DNA of 64,000 nt from Oegoconia quadripuncta (GCA_949316235.1 OX438751.1:18166801-18230800), one strand, 5' to 3'; positions 22,201 through 30,555 are shown, counted from the first letter of the stretch. Notes: generated from the sequence alone by a model not told the origin. Numbers and translations are program-made.

Positions 22201-23926
22201 CGATAGCTAGCACGAGCTCGAGTAATAGCTCGCAGTTTTATTGTGAGACGGATGGCGTCACGAGTGCTTGGAAGAGGGACAGCTTGGAAAGAAAGGCATC
22301 ACCGACGCGGTTATCACATGGCTCGTCGTCTTCATCGTTGCCGTCGTTGGACGTTTCGTTGTCTAGTGCCAACAGTGGTCAGAAGCCAGCGAACGGGAAG
22401 GCTGGTGGTGCTAGTCCCGCGCACGCAAACACGCGAAATGGGCCGGACTTCTATATAATTCGTGTGACATACGAGTCGGACTGCGTCGAGACTGAAGGGG
22501 TTGTGCTGTACAAGTCCATTATGCTGAGTAATAACGAGCGTACGCCGCAGGTGATTCGCAACGCCATGCTCAAGCTCAATCTAGATGGAGATCCTGATGC
22601 TTACACTCTGTCACAAGTTCTTCCTGATAAAGGTAATTTAATTTTTTCTTTGATTTAACGTAGTACATAGATACCATATTTCAATGAACCATTTGCTCCT
22701 GGGACATGCCTATGAGGGGTTGTCTTCTTTCAAGATCTAGTAGGTCCCTATATTCTTTGTTTCACTTCTTCAAGCCGATAAACTCATTGTACTTTCTATA
22801 TATTGTATTTTCTTTCTTCCTATTTATATCTCCGATATAATTCTAATTATTTTTCGATTCTAATTATCATCGTCTTTCTAAATTAAAACCTGAAAATTTG
22901 TTGATCGCGTGACCATTACTAAAATTGCACGAAGATTTAATGTAAAGATTATCAAATATTTAATCTTACAATGTATATAACTTCTTACAGAGGAGCCGCC
23001 CGTTCGCTTTTGAACCTTGAAAATAGAATTGAAAAACAGATGCAAATTTGTTCTGTATTACTTGCTTGAAATTAAGTCTATAGTCCTATATTTTCAATAA
23101 ATTGAAAACAGTCGGCAACACAATAAAGGTAGCAGGTTATAAATATATGTACTAGAAAGTCTAGGTAAATTGCTGATAGCATAGAAAAGAGAAAGTCTAA
23201 ATCTATCATGTAATGACATGGTACTTAGGTATAAAGAAAAATATAACAAATTCCAACCAAGACCCTTCAAATAATATCATAAAAATGAACCTACCTTAAT
23301 TATGTTGTCGTTGCTACTAGTCTAAAATTATCAGTGACTCTCGCAATAGTTAAAGTCTGTCCCATGAACATTGAACGTAAATGCTTCCTTTATACTCGTG
23401 AGTTTTTTTACCGTAAGGAAAAAATAGGGCATATTAGGTAAGTGAAATAGAAGGTGTTGGCATAGGTAACTTAATTTTTTTTTTGTAAACCATCATAGAA
23501 TATACGGTTAATTTTACGGTCGCGTTTGTAGCCTATTCCCCATAATTACATCAAATTAAATAAATAAAAAAATCTTGGAGAAAATATGAGTTCCAAATAA
23601 ATTTCGACCTATAAATCACGCCAGTCGCATATCAAACTTCGGCCACTGCGGGCGTTTTTGAAAAAAAATTAATTAAATTACCTATGCCAATAACTTCTAA
23701 TTCACTTGCCTAATATGCCTTATTTTTTTCCTTACGGTAAAAAACTCATCCACTTATATAGGTATATTAAAAATAAACTTTATCCTTAACAGAAATGGTG
23801 TTGCCTGCCAACGCAAATGTCTACTATGCAGTTAACACTGCGTACAACCTGAATTTCATACTGCGCCCGCGCAAATCGCAACCAGCCGAGCAAGTCAACG
23901 GCAAGCCTCGCGGCAAACGCACCTGA
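6943..23926 (+). CDS. Rgl: Ral guanine nucleotide exchange factor, RalGDS-like (seven coding exons, 711 aa)
   Basis: Joined exons: 6943-7008, 7931-8035, 18085-18236, 19770-19880, 20672-20807, 21201-22632, 23793-23926. The phases join without a break to a TGA at 23924-23926. Proteins of this family load GTP onto Ral GTPases and are recruited by active Ras. Residues 23-57 carry the family's WGEE...YTVYLKKV block. About 65-190 is the REM module (FLATYRSFAECG, WLDTYPEDFRQPP). The CDC25 catalytic domain spans about 236-490, with HFAEQL near 238, NQFNAVSFRV from about 282, FSSLKAIISGLQS at 326 and PYLGTFLTDL at 416. A serine-rich linker covers about 522-595. A RalGDS-type Ras-association domain runs from 606 to 694 (YKSIMLSNNERTP, ILRPR), followed by a short basic tail. 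The order matches vertebrate RalGDS/RGL proteins. Only the first exon and start codon are uncertain; upstream alternative promoters would lie outside what can be seen. Confidence 0.93.
7931..8035 (+). CDS. Rgl: Rgl coding exon 2
   Basis: 35 codons read QPTWRLWGEE then VEGAIYTVYLKKVRYHRP, a recognisable N-terminal block of Rgl proteins. The acceptor is a tandem NAG-NAG (CAGCAG at 7928-7933), so the first glutamine may be in or out of the transcript. The donor GTAAG starts at 8036. The following intron is about 10 kb. Confidence 0.92.
8079..8452. mobile_element. MITE-A copy 1 (inverted-repeat element in Rgl intron 2)
   Basis: This 374-bp element has inverted ends of about 80-90 bp beginning GATGAGTTTTTT and including GGGCATATTAGG and TGAAATAGAAGG. 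It has no reading frame. The same ends and interior recur at 23398-23750 and 41010-41364, which defines a family. It has no visible coding capacity and was presumably mobilised by another transposase. Confidence 0.85.
8461..8743 (+). mobile_element. SINE-A copy with target duplication
   Basis: The head looks like a tRNA gene with a B box (GGTTCGAATCC) and an A-box-like GGTGTAGTGGTT. The body is not tRNA-related and the end is GGATATTTATTTATTT. An 8-bp duplication, AGGTATAT, flanks it at 8453-8460 and 8744-8751. The first duplication copy abuts the right end of the MITE at 8079-8452. Confidence 0.85.
8780..8880 (+). repeat. Dispersed repeat fragment (TCTTCCCGTGGG motif)
   Basis: A segment with TCTCTTCCCGTGGGTGTCGT followed by a short A run. 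A related segment lies at 19405-19490 in another Rgl intron. It resembles a widespread lepidopteran interspersed repeat; the family is not assigned. Confidence 0.5.
9163..9514 (+). mobile_element. SINE-B copy, full length
   Basis: The tRNA-like head (CTCCGTGGCTCAATG ... GGGTTCGATCCCC) leads into a body with ATCTTATCTAAATCTGCCGC. The tail has CATCTTCACTTAACATCAGG and ends in about 21 A residues. It lies in Rgl intron 2. Other copies are at 15945, 30556, 47130 and, inverted, at 43035. Confidence 0.8.
10267..10559 (-). mobile_element. SINE-A copy, minus orientation, with (AAAT)n tail
   Basis: This is the reverse complement of the element at 8461. Its 3' end is at the left, as a run of roughly ten TAAA units (about 10263-10304), and its tRNA-like head is at 10490-10555. 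A 7-bp duplication, GGTAATA, flanks it at 10260-10266 and 10560-10566. Confidence 0.85.
10811..11061. repeat. Foldback-type repeat, family C copy 1
   Basis: It has internal inverted segments (GGAACCATAGTCGAATTCGA near 10813 and its complement near 10970-10990). It ends TTCACCCTG at 11061, followed by TA. Much of it recurs at 48266-48590. No coding capacity is seen. The left boundary is uncertain. Confidence 0.6.
11375..11598 (+). mobile_element. SINE-C copy
   Basis: A B-box head (GGGTTCGAATCCCACG), then TGTGTTATGAATACGAAT and TTCCCGAGTCATTGATG, ending in GAAATATTTATTATT. Related copies are at 33408 and, truncated, at 18478. The head resembles SINE-A but the body differs. Confidence 0.65.
11932..13849 (-). 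mobile_element. Copia-type LTR retrotransposon, internally deleted
   Basis: The 3' LTR is 11932-12071 (140 bp, TGTTAG...ACAACA) and the 5' LTR is 13711-13849; they match over about 139 bp with no difference I could find. A 5-bp duplication, TACTC, flanks the whole at 11927-11931 and 13850-13854. A purine tract (AAGGGGGCC on the minus strand) abuts the 3' LTR. The interior has only reverse transcriptase and RNase H. The primer-binding site, gag, protease and integrase are absent, and pol begins within a base or so of the 5' LTR. LTR identity points to a recent insertion. It sits antisense in Rgl intron 2. Confidence 0.93.
12195..13757 (-). CDS. Copia RT-RNase H fragment fused to the LTR (520 aa)
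   Basis: An open frame of 520 residues. Residues 1 to about 16 are read from the 5' LTR, including the start methionine; pol sequence follows. Copia reverse transcriptase signatures include HLDVDTAFLNG (aspartates near 128 and 130), KSLYGLKQAPRAWY and YVDD at 213-216. RNase H follows, with DADW, SSAEAEYMAL, HSDSQSA and TKHIDTKYHFIRE. The frame ends at GRIAYDRCVTDLGLV with no internal stop. Because gag, protease and integrase are missing it cannot be an autonomous element, though the RT-RNase H part looks intact. Whether it is expressed is unknown; the LTR would have to drive it. Confidence 0.9.
   Translation of the reverse strand: MSNVKTFLLPIFNILTNTNSYVEAINSDNAEEWQLAMQNEFDSLQKLKSWDLVDRPNKKVIPCKWVYRMKTDEQGSVVKFKARLVVKGFNQIAGVDYNETFAPVVRNSSLRTLFALAAEQDLKMRHLDVDTAFLNGDLTEEVYMDQPKGFVEEGQQNKVCLLRKSLYGLKQAPRAWYTKLNETLSSIGFVRTPSEPCVYKKVFNTETVILCVYVDDIIIFFKSDRSFDIVKNSLQKYFSLKDLGELKYYLGLNISRSNSEIRINQVTYIHRLLKIFDLENCKEYNTPLANSKLVDGEERGEYPYQNLIGCLMFLSVNTRPDIAFATSYLSQFNTEYDRTHWIAAKRVLQYVKRTIDYSLVYRKTGQPLVGFADADWANCCKDRRSYTGYFFKLASGPVSWSSRKQPTVALSSAEAEYMALTDATKEAVYLRRFICEISGKSTVCITIHSDSQSAQSLATNPVFHNRTKHIDTKYHFIREKILENFVQLKYINTSEMPADVLTKPLGRIAYDRCVTDLGLV
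13904..14308. repeat. Probable dispersed repeat in Rgl intron 2
   Basis: The segment with GATTGAGCTGAAATTTG and ATTATGGTACCATCGAGCTG resembles a repeat common in moth genomes. A 134-codon frame runs across it on the minus strand, but nothing protein-like is seen, so I treat it as non-coding repeat. Confidence 0.35.
14690..15062. repeat. Dispersed repeat remnant
   Basis: The text ATGGCTTAACTGATTTTCATTAAACAT, then ACACCCGTTGTTTATCGCCG, then a segment ending GGTTACGGAACCTTAAAA, resembles a common lepidopteran non-coding repeat. A matching fragment (CCCCCGACGAAAAATAACGG) is at 50341-50360. The class is not assigned. Confidence 0.4.
15358..15480 (-). mobile_element. LINE 3' stub with (ACAAT)n tail
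   Basis: A run of ACAAT/GCAAT pentamers is followed by ACACTTTATTGCACAACAG, the complement of a LINE 3' end with an AATAAAG signal. Similar stubs are at 17077-17160 and 270-330. All are severely 5' truncated. Confidence 0.6.
15658..15712. repeat. Perfect-arm hairpin within dispersed repeat
   Basis: The left arm AACCCAAACATTAGCGTTTG pairs with CAAACGCTAATGTTTGGGTT. An inner GGATGG/CCATCC pair is set apart by a 3-base bulge. The text after it (ATCTCTGACCACC ... GTCGTGACGTTATGTATGTA) recurs at about 19614-19665, so this is part of a repeat family. Confidence 0.75.
15945..16115 (+). mobile_element. SINE-B copy, 5' truncated
   Basis: It contains the SINE-B body (ATCTTATCTAAATCTGCCGC, AGATAAGATAGCCAGTCCCC) and tail (CATCTTCACTTAACATCA). 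The tRNA-like head is missing. Located in Rgl intron 2. Confidence 0.7.
16885..17000 (-). mobile_element. LINE 3' stub with (GAA)n tail
   Basis: GAAGAAGAAGAAAAATTCTTTATTGTACAC then GCGGTCTTATCGCTTATAGC. The complementary motif, on the + strand, ends the LINE remnant at 44520-44960, so both come from one LINE family. Confidence 0.5.
17077..17160 (-). mobile_element. LINE 3' stub with (ACAAT)n tail, second copy
   Basis: ACAATACAATGCAATGCAAT and ACACTTTATTGCACCAACAG match the stub at 15358. No coding sequence remains. Confidence 0.55.
17380..17585 (-). repeat. Dispersed LINE-like remnant
   Basis: Contains ACTATTTAACGTGCCCCGAAGTATGG, the complement of the CATATTTCGGAGGGCACGTTA motif seen at 27019 and 47500. 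It appears to be a fragment of a common moth repeat; no coding sequence remains. Confidence 0.4.
17614..17769. mobile_element. MITE with 23-bp and longer inverted ends
   Basis: TGGTGTCGATTCGGATGTAC at the left is matched by its complement GTACATCCGAATCGACACCA at the right. The arms continue into AACTAAA/TTTAGTT runs. About 156 bp with no coding capacity; in Rgl intron 2. Confidence 0.7.
17873..18040 (+). mobile_element. SINE-A copy, 3' truncated
   Basis: The head (GGTGAAGTGGTTAGCAACTC, then GGTTGCGGGTCGAATCCCGC) and TTTATTTACAAAAAAAATGT match the SINE-A at 8461, but the copy ends before the GGATATTTATT tail. It ends about 45 bases before Rgl exon 3. Confidence 0.75.
18085..18236 (+). CDS. 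Rgl: Rgl coding exon 3
   Basis: It reads ESDDEISHLEWETVRVRFVK then AGTVDRLVEALATDDGE and FLATY, the start of the RasGEF N-terminal (REM) module. The acceptor TTCTTCCAG ends at 18084 and the donor GTAAGT begins at 18237. The exon ends two bases into an arginine codon completed by exon 4. Confidence 0.95.
18478..18560 (+). mobile_element. SINE-C fragment
   Basis: The B-box block GGGTTCGAATCCCGC with GTATTGAATACGAATTCCCG and GAGTCATGGTTG. It is a partial copy of the element at 11375. Confidence 0.5.
19405..19665 (+). repeat. Dispersed repeat in Rgl intron 3
   Basis: Has the TCTCTTCCCGTGGGTATCAT motif seen at 8815. Near 19614 it has ATCTCTGACCACCTATTTGG and GTCGTGACGTTATGTATGTA, shared with 15710-15765. 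The family is not assigned. Confidence 0.5.
19770..19880 (+). CDS. Rgl: Rgl coding exon 4
   Basis: It completes the split arginine codon and reads SFAECGRVLDLLLRRYEALA then EEVVSAAIDTSQQHR, the middle of the REM module. The acceptor TCTTTCAG ends at 19769 and the donor GTAATT begins at 19881. Confidence 0.95.
20672..20807 (+). CDS. Rgl: Rgl coding exon 5
   Basis: It reads TLVACLHVWLDTYPEDFRQP then HQPALQQLLAFTQLHLPG, the end of the REM module with its typical WLDTYPEDF block. The acceptor ends at 20671 and the donor GTTGTT begins at 20808, phase 0. That donor is weaker than the others in the gene. Confidence 0.94.
21201..22632 (+). CDS. Rgl: Rgl coding exon 6 (catalytic domain and most of the Ras-association domain)
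   Basis: This 1432-nt exon carries the whole CDC25 GEF domain, the serine-rich linker and the first two thirds of the RA domain. The acceptor CTTTTTCCAG ends at 21200. The upstream open frame from 21024 is intron. The donor GTAATT begins at 22633, splitting a glutamate codon completed at 23793. Codons in the 5' half are more GC-rich than in the 3' half, with no sign of a break. Confidence 0.97.
23398..23750. mobile_element. MITE-A copy 2 (Rgl last intron)
   Basis: Same inverted ends as 8079-8452 (GTGAGTTTTTTTACCG ... CGGTAAAAAACTCATC) and the same interior (GGAGAAAATATGAGTTCC) in the same orientation. It ends about 40 bases before the last Rgl exon. Confidence 0.85.
23793..23926 (+). CDS. 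Rgl: Rgl last coding exon
   Basis: It finishes the RA domain (EMVLPANANVYYAVNTAYNL then NFILRPR) and adds a tail rich in Lys, Arg and Pro before TGA. The acceptor CCTTAACAG ends at 23792. Confidence 0.95.
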
Positions 23927-25885
23927 CTGTTCACCCAGTAGGCAGCACGGACTACTACTATACCTACGGGCTCTTATACACGAGTCACATTTGAAAACTA
24001 GCGTTGAATAGAACACAATGTGGTGGCCACAGCATTATACAGGGTGTCTCAATGGTAGTCAACCGGGCAGAGTGTGATGAGCGGTCAGAGACTAATTGCC
24101 ATCCTAAATTTGCATACAAAACATAATTTCACTCTGACTGATCAAAAACTGTTATTAAAATATTTACTTATTTAATCATAATAATAATAATAATAAAATA
24201 TAAACTATATTCAGAAGTCTCTCTTCTCCGTGGATTGATAATTTTTCACTGTACCATAATCTCATATCATAACCACCAAATGGATCATCGTGTTCCAAAA
24301 CGTGCAGAAGTCAATATCAATCGAGTTGCACGAACACACACATGCAACTTGTACTTCAATACACATCGATTTGGTACACATATGCATTAGACAAACAGGA
24401 TTTGGACCACTGCGATCCATCGTTAGGTAAGGTACAAACGCGTTAGGATGTTGACGCCTAAACTATATCTTGTAGTTGAGACCATCATAACAATGAGTAC
24501 GCCCACGTTTAGCTTTCATGACTCGTGTGTAAGAACTCTTACGACATTTATCACTCTATAGTTCCTTTGGATATTTATTTTCTTTAAAATTATAAGTGAA
24601 CTGGTGCATACCCTAACAAATGTCTGTGTTCATAGTGTATTGTGCATTTCTATCTGGTGTCTAAAACATTATAATTTTGTAGTTTTTGGCTACATTAAGA
24701 TTCATTGTTATGGCTTTTGTCGTGACACTCTGTAGTGTGAATATAGTGTAATTAATTATGTAAATATTAAGTTATCCTAATGCCACCTCTAGTTTTAGGT
24801 AAATGTCTTTAGAAAAATAACAATTGTATGTATATGTGAGTCGTTGTTTGTATATAATGAATTTTGTGTAAATAAGAATCTCGTATAGTTAGTGTAATAA
24901 TAATGCATAAACTAAAAATACTGAGCCAAAGGCAAATTATTATGTCTAATAGCAAGGTGCTGTCCCACTTTTATACATATATAAATTTTTTAGGAGCTTT
25001 AACACATTCAAAAATCCGAATTTCCTATGGATATTATTAGATAGGTAATGTTGTAGATGGTAGTGTAGATAAATGTTATCTTTGAACACAACAGAGGCAA
25101 TAGTAATGTTAGTTTAGAGGCTGGTTTATAAACCTCTATGGATCAATGTTCTGTAGCCTTCTTCGTAGCAAAATGTATTGTATGTAACCCTGAATACTGG
25201 TTGTTCCCAAATAACAGCAGAGCTGTTACATTTAATAATTTTATTTTGCACTGCAGCTCCAACTTTAACCAATATACTCACATTTATTGACAAAAAAATA
25301 AATAAATAATGTAATAACTGTAACATGTACAGACTGAGTAATCTTGGAAATAATATTTTTTTTTTTGATAATTTTTAATCTAAATTTAAAACATGACAAA
25401 GTAAATATCTATCACATTAAAATGTAAGGAACACCATGTGCCTGAAAATGATGGGCGTGTGAATGACCCACCCTGTAAGCTAATTATTTTACCCATGATT
25501 TAGTTTTTGTTTCTATTTATACTCATAATCATAATACTTATGTACTTTTTATACTTATTTATCGAAACTTTTTTAAATACAGGGTGATTTATTGAAAAAA
25601 TATTTGATTATTTAGGAGGTGTTTAAAAATACGTCTGTCTAACTCGTATATTAAAAAGAAATGTGTCCATGAGTTGGAATTTACAATACGTTATTCCATT
25701 TTCCAATAAATATCCTGTATTTGTATGTTACCTACTCAATATACACTTACTTATTGCTGGTACGATGTTTTATGACATATGTAAATAGTTGTACCGAACG
25801 AAGTTGTAATTTTGTAGTTTTCCACCAGTGTTGCCGTAACTCGTACCTATGTATATGTGTAATAAAATGTAATTGTAATTTTTAT
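23927..25885 (+). other. Rgl: Rgl 3' untranslated region (inferred)
   Basis: AT-rich DNA with no supported reading frame follows the stop. A polyadenylation signal AATAAA at 25861-25866, followed by a T/GT-rich stretch, is a plausible end. It includes an (AAT)n run near 24180 and two TACAGGGTG motifs (24039, 25580) resembling transposon ends. The exact end is not fixed; closer AATAAA signals may also be used. Confidence 0.5.
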
Positions 25886-26639
25886 TTGCTTATTTTATTT
25901 CATTCCACTGTCCTCATTCATAAGGGTTTCTTTTCATACGACAGATAGGGTTTCCTTTACCAAGTTAGTTACATCTATGTTACATTAAATAAGTAAAGCC
26001 ATCAATCAGTACCTAATGCAAACATATCTATGGCACCCAAATTATTAAATTTATCTAATGGAGGTTACATAGATAATATATACCTATATAAATAAATATT
26101 TTCAACATACTTGCTCGTGAAGTGGATCTAATTTCACCGGTTTTGGATATATCAAGCAGCTCATAAAACACGCGTGTGTGAAAAACGCAATTAACGCAAA
26201 TAGTCAAGTTATATTCTATAACCGCACTATTTGCTATGGCAAAGAACATAAATCTCATACAGTCAAGTGATAACGCTATCAGCCTGGTAAATAAAATATC
26301 GCTGATTTCCATGTGTTAGAGATCAGTAATAAAATATGATACAAATAGGTTTTTTTTTTCAAAATTCGAACTGACCCGTCTCGCGGCGCCCGCCGGTAGG
26401 CAGCGCGCCGAATGATTTTATATTCTATTTCCTCGCAAGTATGTTGAAAAACGCCGAACGATATACGTGCGTATATTGATTAAACACACTCTGCTTTATG
26501 ATGCCCTCGCCTTCGTGCGTTATAGCCACCATAACACACTTATATCGTAATGTAATATTATCTATGGTAAAACTCGTCGCGCGGCTGAATTGTACTCGTA
26601 TGTATATGTATGTATAACGCGTATGTAGTTAGCATACCG
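25886..26639. other. Intergenic DNA downstream of Rgl
   Basis: No supported gene. A CG-rich patch at about 26370-26415 (GTCTCGCGGCGCCCGCCGGT) stands out from AT-rich surroundings. It could be regulatory or a repeat remnant. Confidence 0.4.
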
Positions 26640-26835
26640 AAAATTCGCATTAAGCGGTTCGATTCTTCATTCGTAATGCGAACAGCCAAGACATGGAACT
26701 TCCTTCCTTTCCTGAAGCCTACAACCTTGGGATCTTCAAGAGCAGAGTGAATAGGCATCTACTGAGATCGCGTGCTTCATCTTCGGCCACATCGTCACTT
26801 CCCATCAGGTGAGATTGTGGTCAAATGCGTATCCA
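26640..26835 (+). pseudogene. 3' end of a non-LTR retrotransposon (RT C-terminus remnant)
   Basis: The + strand reads MELPSFPEAYNLGIFKSRVN then RHLL, matching the usual C-terminal block of lepidopteran LINE reverse transcriptases (a Leu-Pro-Pro/Ser-x-Phe-Pro, Tyr-x-x-x-x-Phe-Lys pattern). The 3' tail CACTTCCCATCAGGTGAGAT then TGTGGTCAA is shared in outline with the SINE-B tails. Heavily truncated. Confidence 0.6.
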
Positions 26836-27061
26836 GGCGCACGTGTGGCCAAAATATTTGTGCTAGACGTCGGACAGGAGAAAACTTTGTTGATGAGGTA
26901 TCTGCGAACACGGTAAAGGGTAGAGCTATATGGTTTCGATTAGCCAAGGTTAGCAATGTCTGACGCTGTCAATGCCTGGATGGTGATCACAAGTGGCATT
27001 TTAATACGAGTATTTCCATATTTCGGAGGGCACGTTAGTAATCAGTTTTGTTGATCAAAAC

Positions 27062-27630
27062 GACGACTGCTCCGCTGAACACCCAAAGTGTGCCCCTGGT
27101 GTTAGAACGGGTAAATTTTATATGATCTATAATGCTCCTTTGGTGGTTTGGTGGAGCACATCCTATGTCATTATATTTATCGTTCCACTTTACCCCTACA
27201 AAGGACGGAACACATGGACCATTTTATTTGCACTCGACTCTGAAGAGTACTTCACATAAGTTATAGTATCTCTACAATAAAATCTACTTAGAACTACTAA
27301 TATGCATAGTCTTTGTTATCATCAATCATACGAGTCTCTTTTATTGAAACATGGATATAAAATACATTAAAAGAATTGGTGGCACAATTTTACTTATAAT
27401 GCGGGCTACCAATACTATTTGCGAAAGCGATATAAAAGTAATAATGAATTTTGGCATTGTAAAAAATATAATGATAATATTCTAGTTATCCCTCCAATAT
27501 GTTCATAACGACGAGCACGACAGGTAACTCAAAAATTTCCCTTCTGAACCACTAAAGGGGCACAACGAAGCATTTATTTATCCGTCGTACCCCTGGGGGC
27601 GCAGTCTGGGTGTTTAGCGGAGCAGTCGTC
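27062..27630. mobile_element. Non-autonomous DNA transposon, about 40-bp inverted ends
   Basis: The left end GACGACTGCTCCGCTGAACA then CCCA matches the complement of the right end (TGGGTGTTTAGCGGAGCAGT then CGTC), and the match continues into GTGCCCC/GGGGCGCA. Flanks ATCAAAAC and ATCGAAGC agree at 6 of 8 positions and may be a degraded 8-bp duplication. No coding frame. It lies inside an older LINE-like repeat (motif at 27019). Confidence 0.75.
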
Positions 27631-27759
27631 ATCGAAGCGGTTTTGGTTGTTTTCAGTTAAAGGTACCTAGTCGTTAATCGCCACGCTAGGCAGGTGGAAT
27701 GTCAAGGTACGACGTGGTGTAAGCAATTACTGGGTCGGTACCTATGATAACTGTAATGT

Positions 27760-27960
27760 CCTACATACATACATAATCATTATGCTCACGCTTTCCCGTT
27801 GGGGTAGGCAGAGACTATCGATTTGATTTCCACTTGCAACGATCCTGACATACTAGTTTTGCTTCTTCCACTCTCATCAAATGCTTCATACACGCTATCG
27901 GGCAGTGGTTGACCGCACCCTGACCTTTTGTGAGTACGTCAGTATTTTGTAATGTCCTAA
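27760..27960. repeat. Dispersed repeat fragment
   Basis: Contains CACGCTTTCCCGTTGGGGTA then GGCAGAGACTATCG, a motif of a common moth interspersed repeat. No coding sequence. Confidence 0.35.
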
Positions 27961-29206
27961 GTAATACAAAATTCGTCTTCTAATACAGGGGTCAAAAATG
28001 CACTATCATCCTGGGTACCTACTCAGAAAGTACGCCTCATAATGTCGGTAATTTCATTGGTTCACTTTTCCGTTAAATCGGCACACAACGAGGGTAATAA
28101 AGCTAGACAGTAGTAGCACTTGTATTGCATCTAGCGGGCTTATCATAAAAAGTAACAAATCTGTGTTGCTAGAATCCTCAGTGGATGTGGAATTCAGCTA
28201 ATTTAATAATGACAAAAAAATTATCCTTATTTCTCATCCGCAGACACTGTTATACAATTTTTTTTTAGTGTATGCGAAATGCCGTGTTATTAATTATAAA
28301 TTTCAGTTTAATAATTGTACCACAGAATAACTAATTTACACGGAGCGAGTAGAGTAGTAGGAATGCCATCTAACAGCTCTATATTGAACTACTGTACAAA
28401 AGAAATGTAGAAACGTCAGGGCTATGTAAAAGTAAATTAAACCGTAAGATGGCACTGATGGTACATAGATAGGTACATCTGAAACAGAAACAAAGGAAAA
28501 TTATGTATAAATTGCTCTTAACAATAAATTGACACATGGTCAGACCGTCTCAGCGATAGCGAAAACCATTTAAAAAGCAATGAATTCATTGTTATTGTAT
28601 ATGCAATTCTATAATGAGCGGTAAATATGGGTGTATCACACGAGATGTATGTATGTAGATTTTTGTGTAAAAAACAAGGAAATAAAATTTTTCAATACCA
28701 ATGTCGAATGTAAATGGCGGGATTCGATGAGAATGCGAATCACCTATTAATTTATTGTTCTTTTTTCAAAATTACAGCGCTGTGTTGGTGAAACGGGCGT
28801 ACACGACAATGTTCTTTTTTTGAAATTCATAAAGATACCACAAATTGAGTAGCGAGAGTATGGCTGTTTGATGAGTAGACTCCTCTGCGTGGGATTTGGT
28901 AGATGGTGCCACGACGAAACGAAAAGAGTTGCTTAATGCAATTTAGTATAACATTATAATACTCTGGTTACTATAACAGTGGTTGTTTGTTTTAATATTG
29001 GCAATAAGCTAACTATTTCTGAAACTTTTATAGAGGATTTATAGCATGGGTGTAATAAATTATATATAAAAATAGCCGAGTGGTTATCGACAAACCGTCT
29101 CTTAAAAGTCGATTAAACGTTCGTGAACGTAATAACATAGATGCGATGGGCAGCATTATTGGTGCGGAGCTCTTAAAATCTGTGACCGCCAACTCACCTG
29201 TCCAGG
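27961..29206. other. Intergenic DNA, nothing identified
   Basis: AT-rich, without supported genes. Some stretches (28330-28470) read like an old repeat, but I cannot place boundaries. Confidence 0.4.
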
Positions 29207-29230
29207 GAGACGATTAGGGCTAATCGTCTC
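29207..29230. repeat. 24-base palindrome
   Basis: GAGACGATTAG pairs perfectly with CTAATCGTCTC around GG. No T run follows and no gene is adjacent, so no terminator role is suggested. Confidence 0.7.
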
Positions 29231-29420
29231 ATGGAAAACGTAGTGAACTTTCATAGACTGTTGATGTGAAGTGAAAAGTAAAAAACACCTTTTTAAAATC
29301 CTCTAAAACGATAATAATTCAAGCAAACATGGGAACCATATTATTAGTACAAATATAGTTGATTATTTTATTACAATAGTTACAAAATATAATTACAAAA
29401 GCATGGAATGAAATAAGGAC

Positions 29421-29583
29421 CAGTGGCGATTCTGTAAGCTTGCTTGCGCGGCTCGCGTTCGCTTCCGCGGCTCGATATCCAGTGGCCATGGACTACTATG
29501 ACCGCAAAGTTCGTATAGTCGTTTGGGATCTCACCGCGGATTTAGGTGCGAGCCGCCTAAAAAGCCTTACAGAATCGACGCCC
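29421..29583. mobile_element. MITE-B copy 1
   Basis: The ends GGCGATTCTGTAAGCTTGCT and (complement) GGCGTCGATTCTGTAAGGCT are inverted, followed by GCGGCTCGC on both sides. The interior AGTTCGTATAGTCGTTTGGG is matched in a diverged copy at 60757-60920. Confidence 0.65.
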
Positions 29584-29589
29584 AGGTAC

Positions 29590-29835
29590 TTTTTATAATA
29601 GATTAGCTTTCCTCCTCCGACTTCGCCTGCGTGAAATAACTTTATCGCTGACTAGGTTTAATTTGTTTATCTTGCTGGAAATACTTTATCGGGATAATAA
29701 TATCCTATCTCTTAATCCAGGATATGTTCTACCTATATACCAAATTTAATCCAAATCCGTTCATCCGTTTCGCCGTGATTGAGCAACAAATAAACGGACA
29801 AATAAACATCCAAACTTACGCATTTATTGGAGGCG
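29590..29835 (+). repeat. Dispersed repeat D1-type copy
   Basis: Contains ATCCGTTCATCCGTTTCGCC then GTGATTGAG, AAACATCCAAACTTACGCAT and an upstream CTTCGCCTGCGTGAAATAAC. Related copies are at 36405 and 38660. Confidence 0.55.
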
Positions 29836-30555
29836 TTTAGTCAAAAATGACGGTGAGCGAAAGATGAAGCACTACGTAACACTAAGCCAAGACGCTCTCA
29901 GGTGTACGTGCTCATCACGGAGTATGACCCGTGTAGCAGGAAACCTATCCTCATGTGCGTTTATGAACATATCAGAAACGTGGCGTTCGCAACAGCGCCC
30001 GCTATGAAAGCTTTTTGAACCACAGATTCACTTTTCTGAATTTCTAGTTTTCGTATGCGTATTCAATCGGCGAATGTTTAAAATCGTACGCCTGATTCCG
30101 TTCTTGTATTGGACACACAGACGCGGTGGGGACGATAGGGGGTGGGTGGTCTAATTGGATACGTAGGGTGCCGATCGACTTTTGCGAATAATTAGTCCGC
30201 AGATTATATCTTTGATTTGTATGTTCCATTCACACATTTGTATACATAAATAGGTACAATAAAGTATACCTATCGAACATATAAAAAAAGACAACTTTCT
30301 TTCTTTCTTTCTTGAGTTTCTTGGGCTTCTTCTCAAAGGAGTACTGTAAATTCCAAATGCCTGCTAGCTTCAAAACACTGACAAGTTAACAAGTGAAAAT
30401 ATCACCTATGAAAATAATATATTTTTGATTGATTTAGTCAAGTACACATCAATAATTACTCACTCCAACAGTATTGACATCGCTGAAGCCGTTAGCTACT
30501 AGCCGTTAGATATTGTCATTAACGTCCTAAATCTGCCTTATCTCTCTGATTTACA
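29836..30555. other. Intergenic DNA with a short (TTCT)n run
   Basis: No supported gene. A TTTC/TTCT microsatellite is at about 30295-30312. Small open frames here have no recognisable protein. Confidence 0.4.

Noticed and set aside
23786..24016. 76-codon frame antisense to the last Rgl exon
   Set aside because: A shadow of the exon encoding the RA domain end; no independent support.
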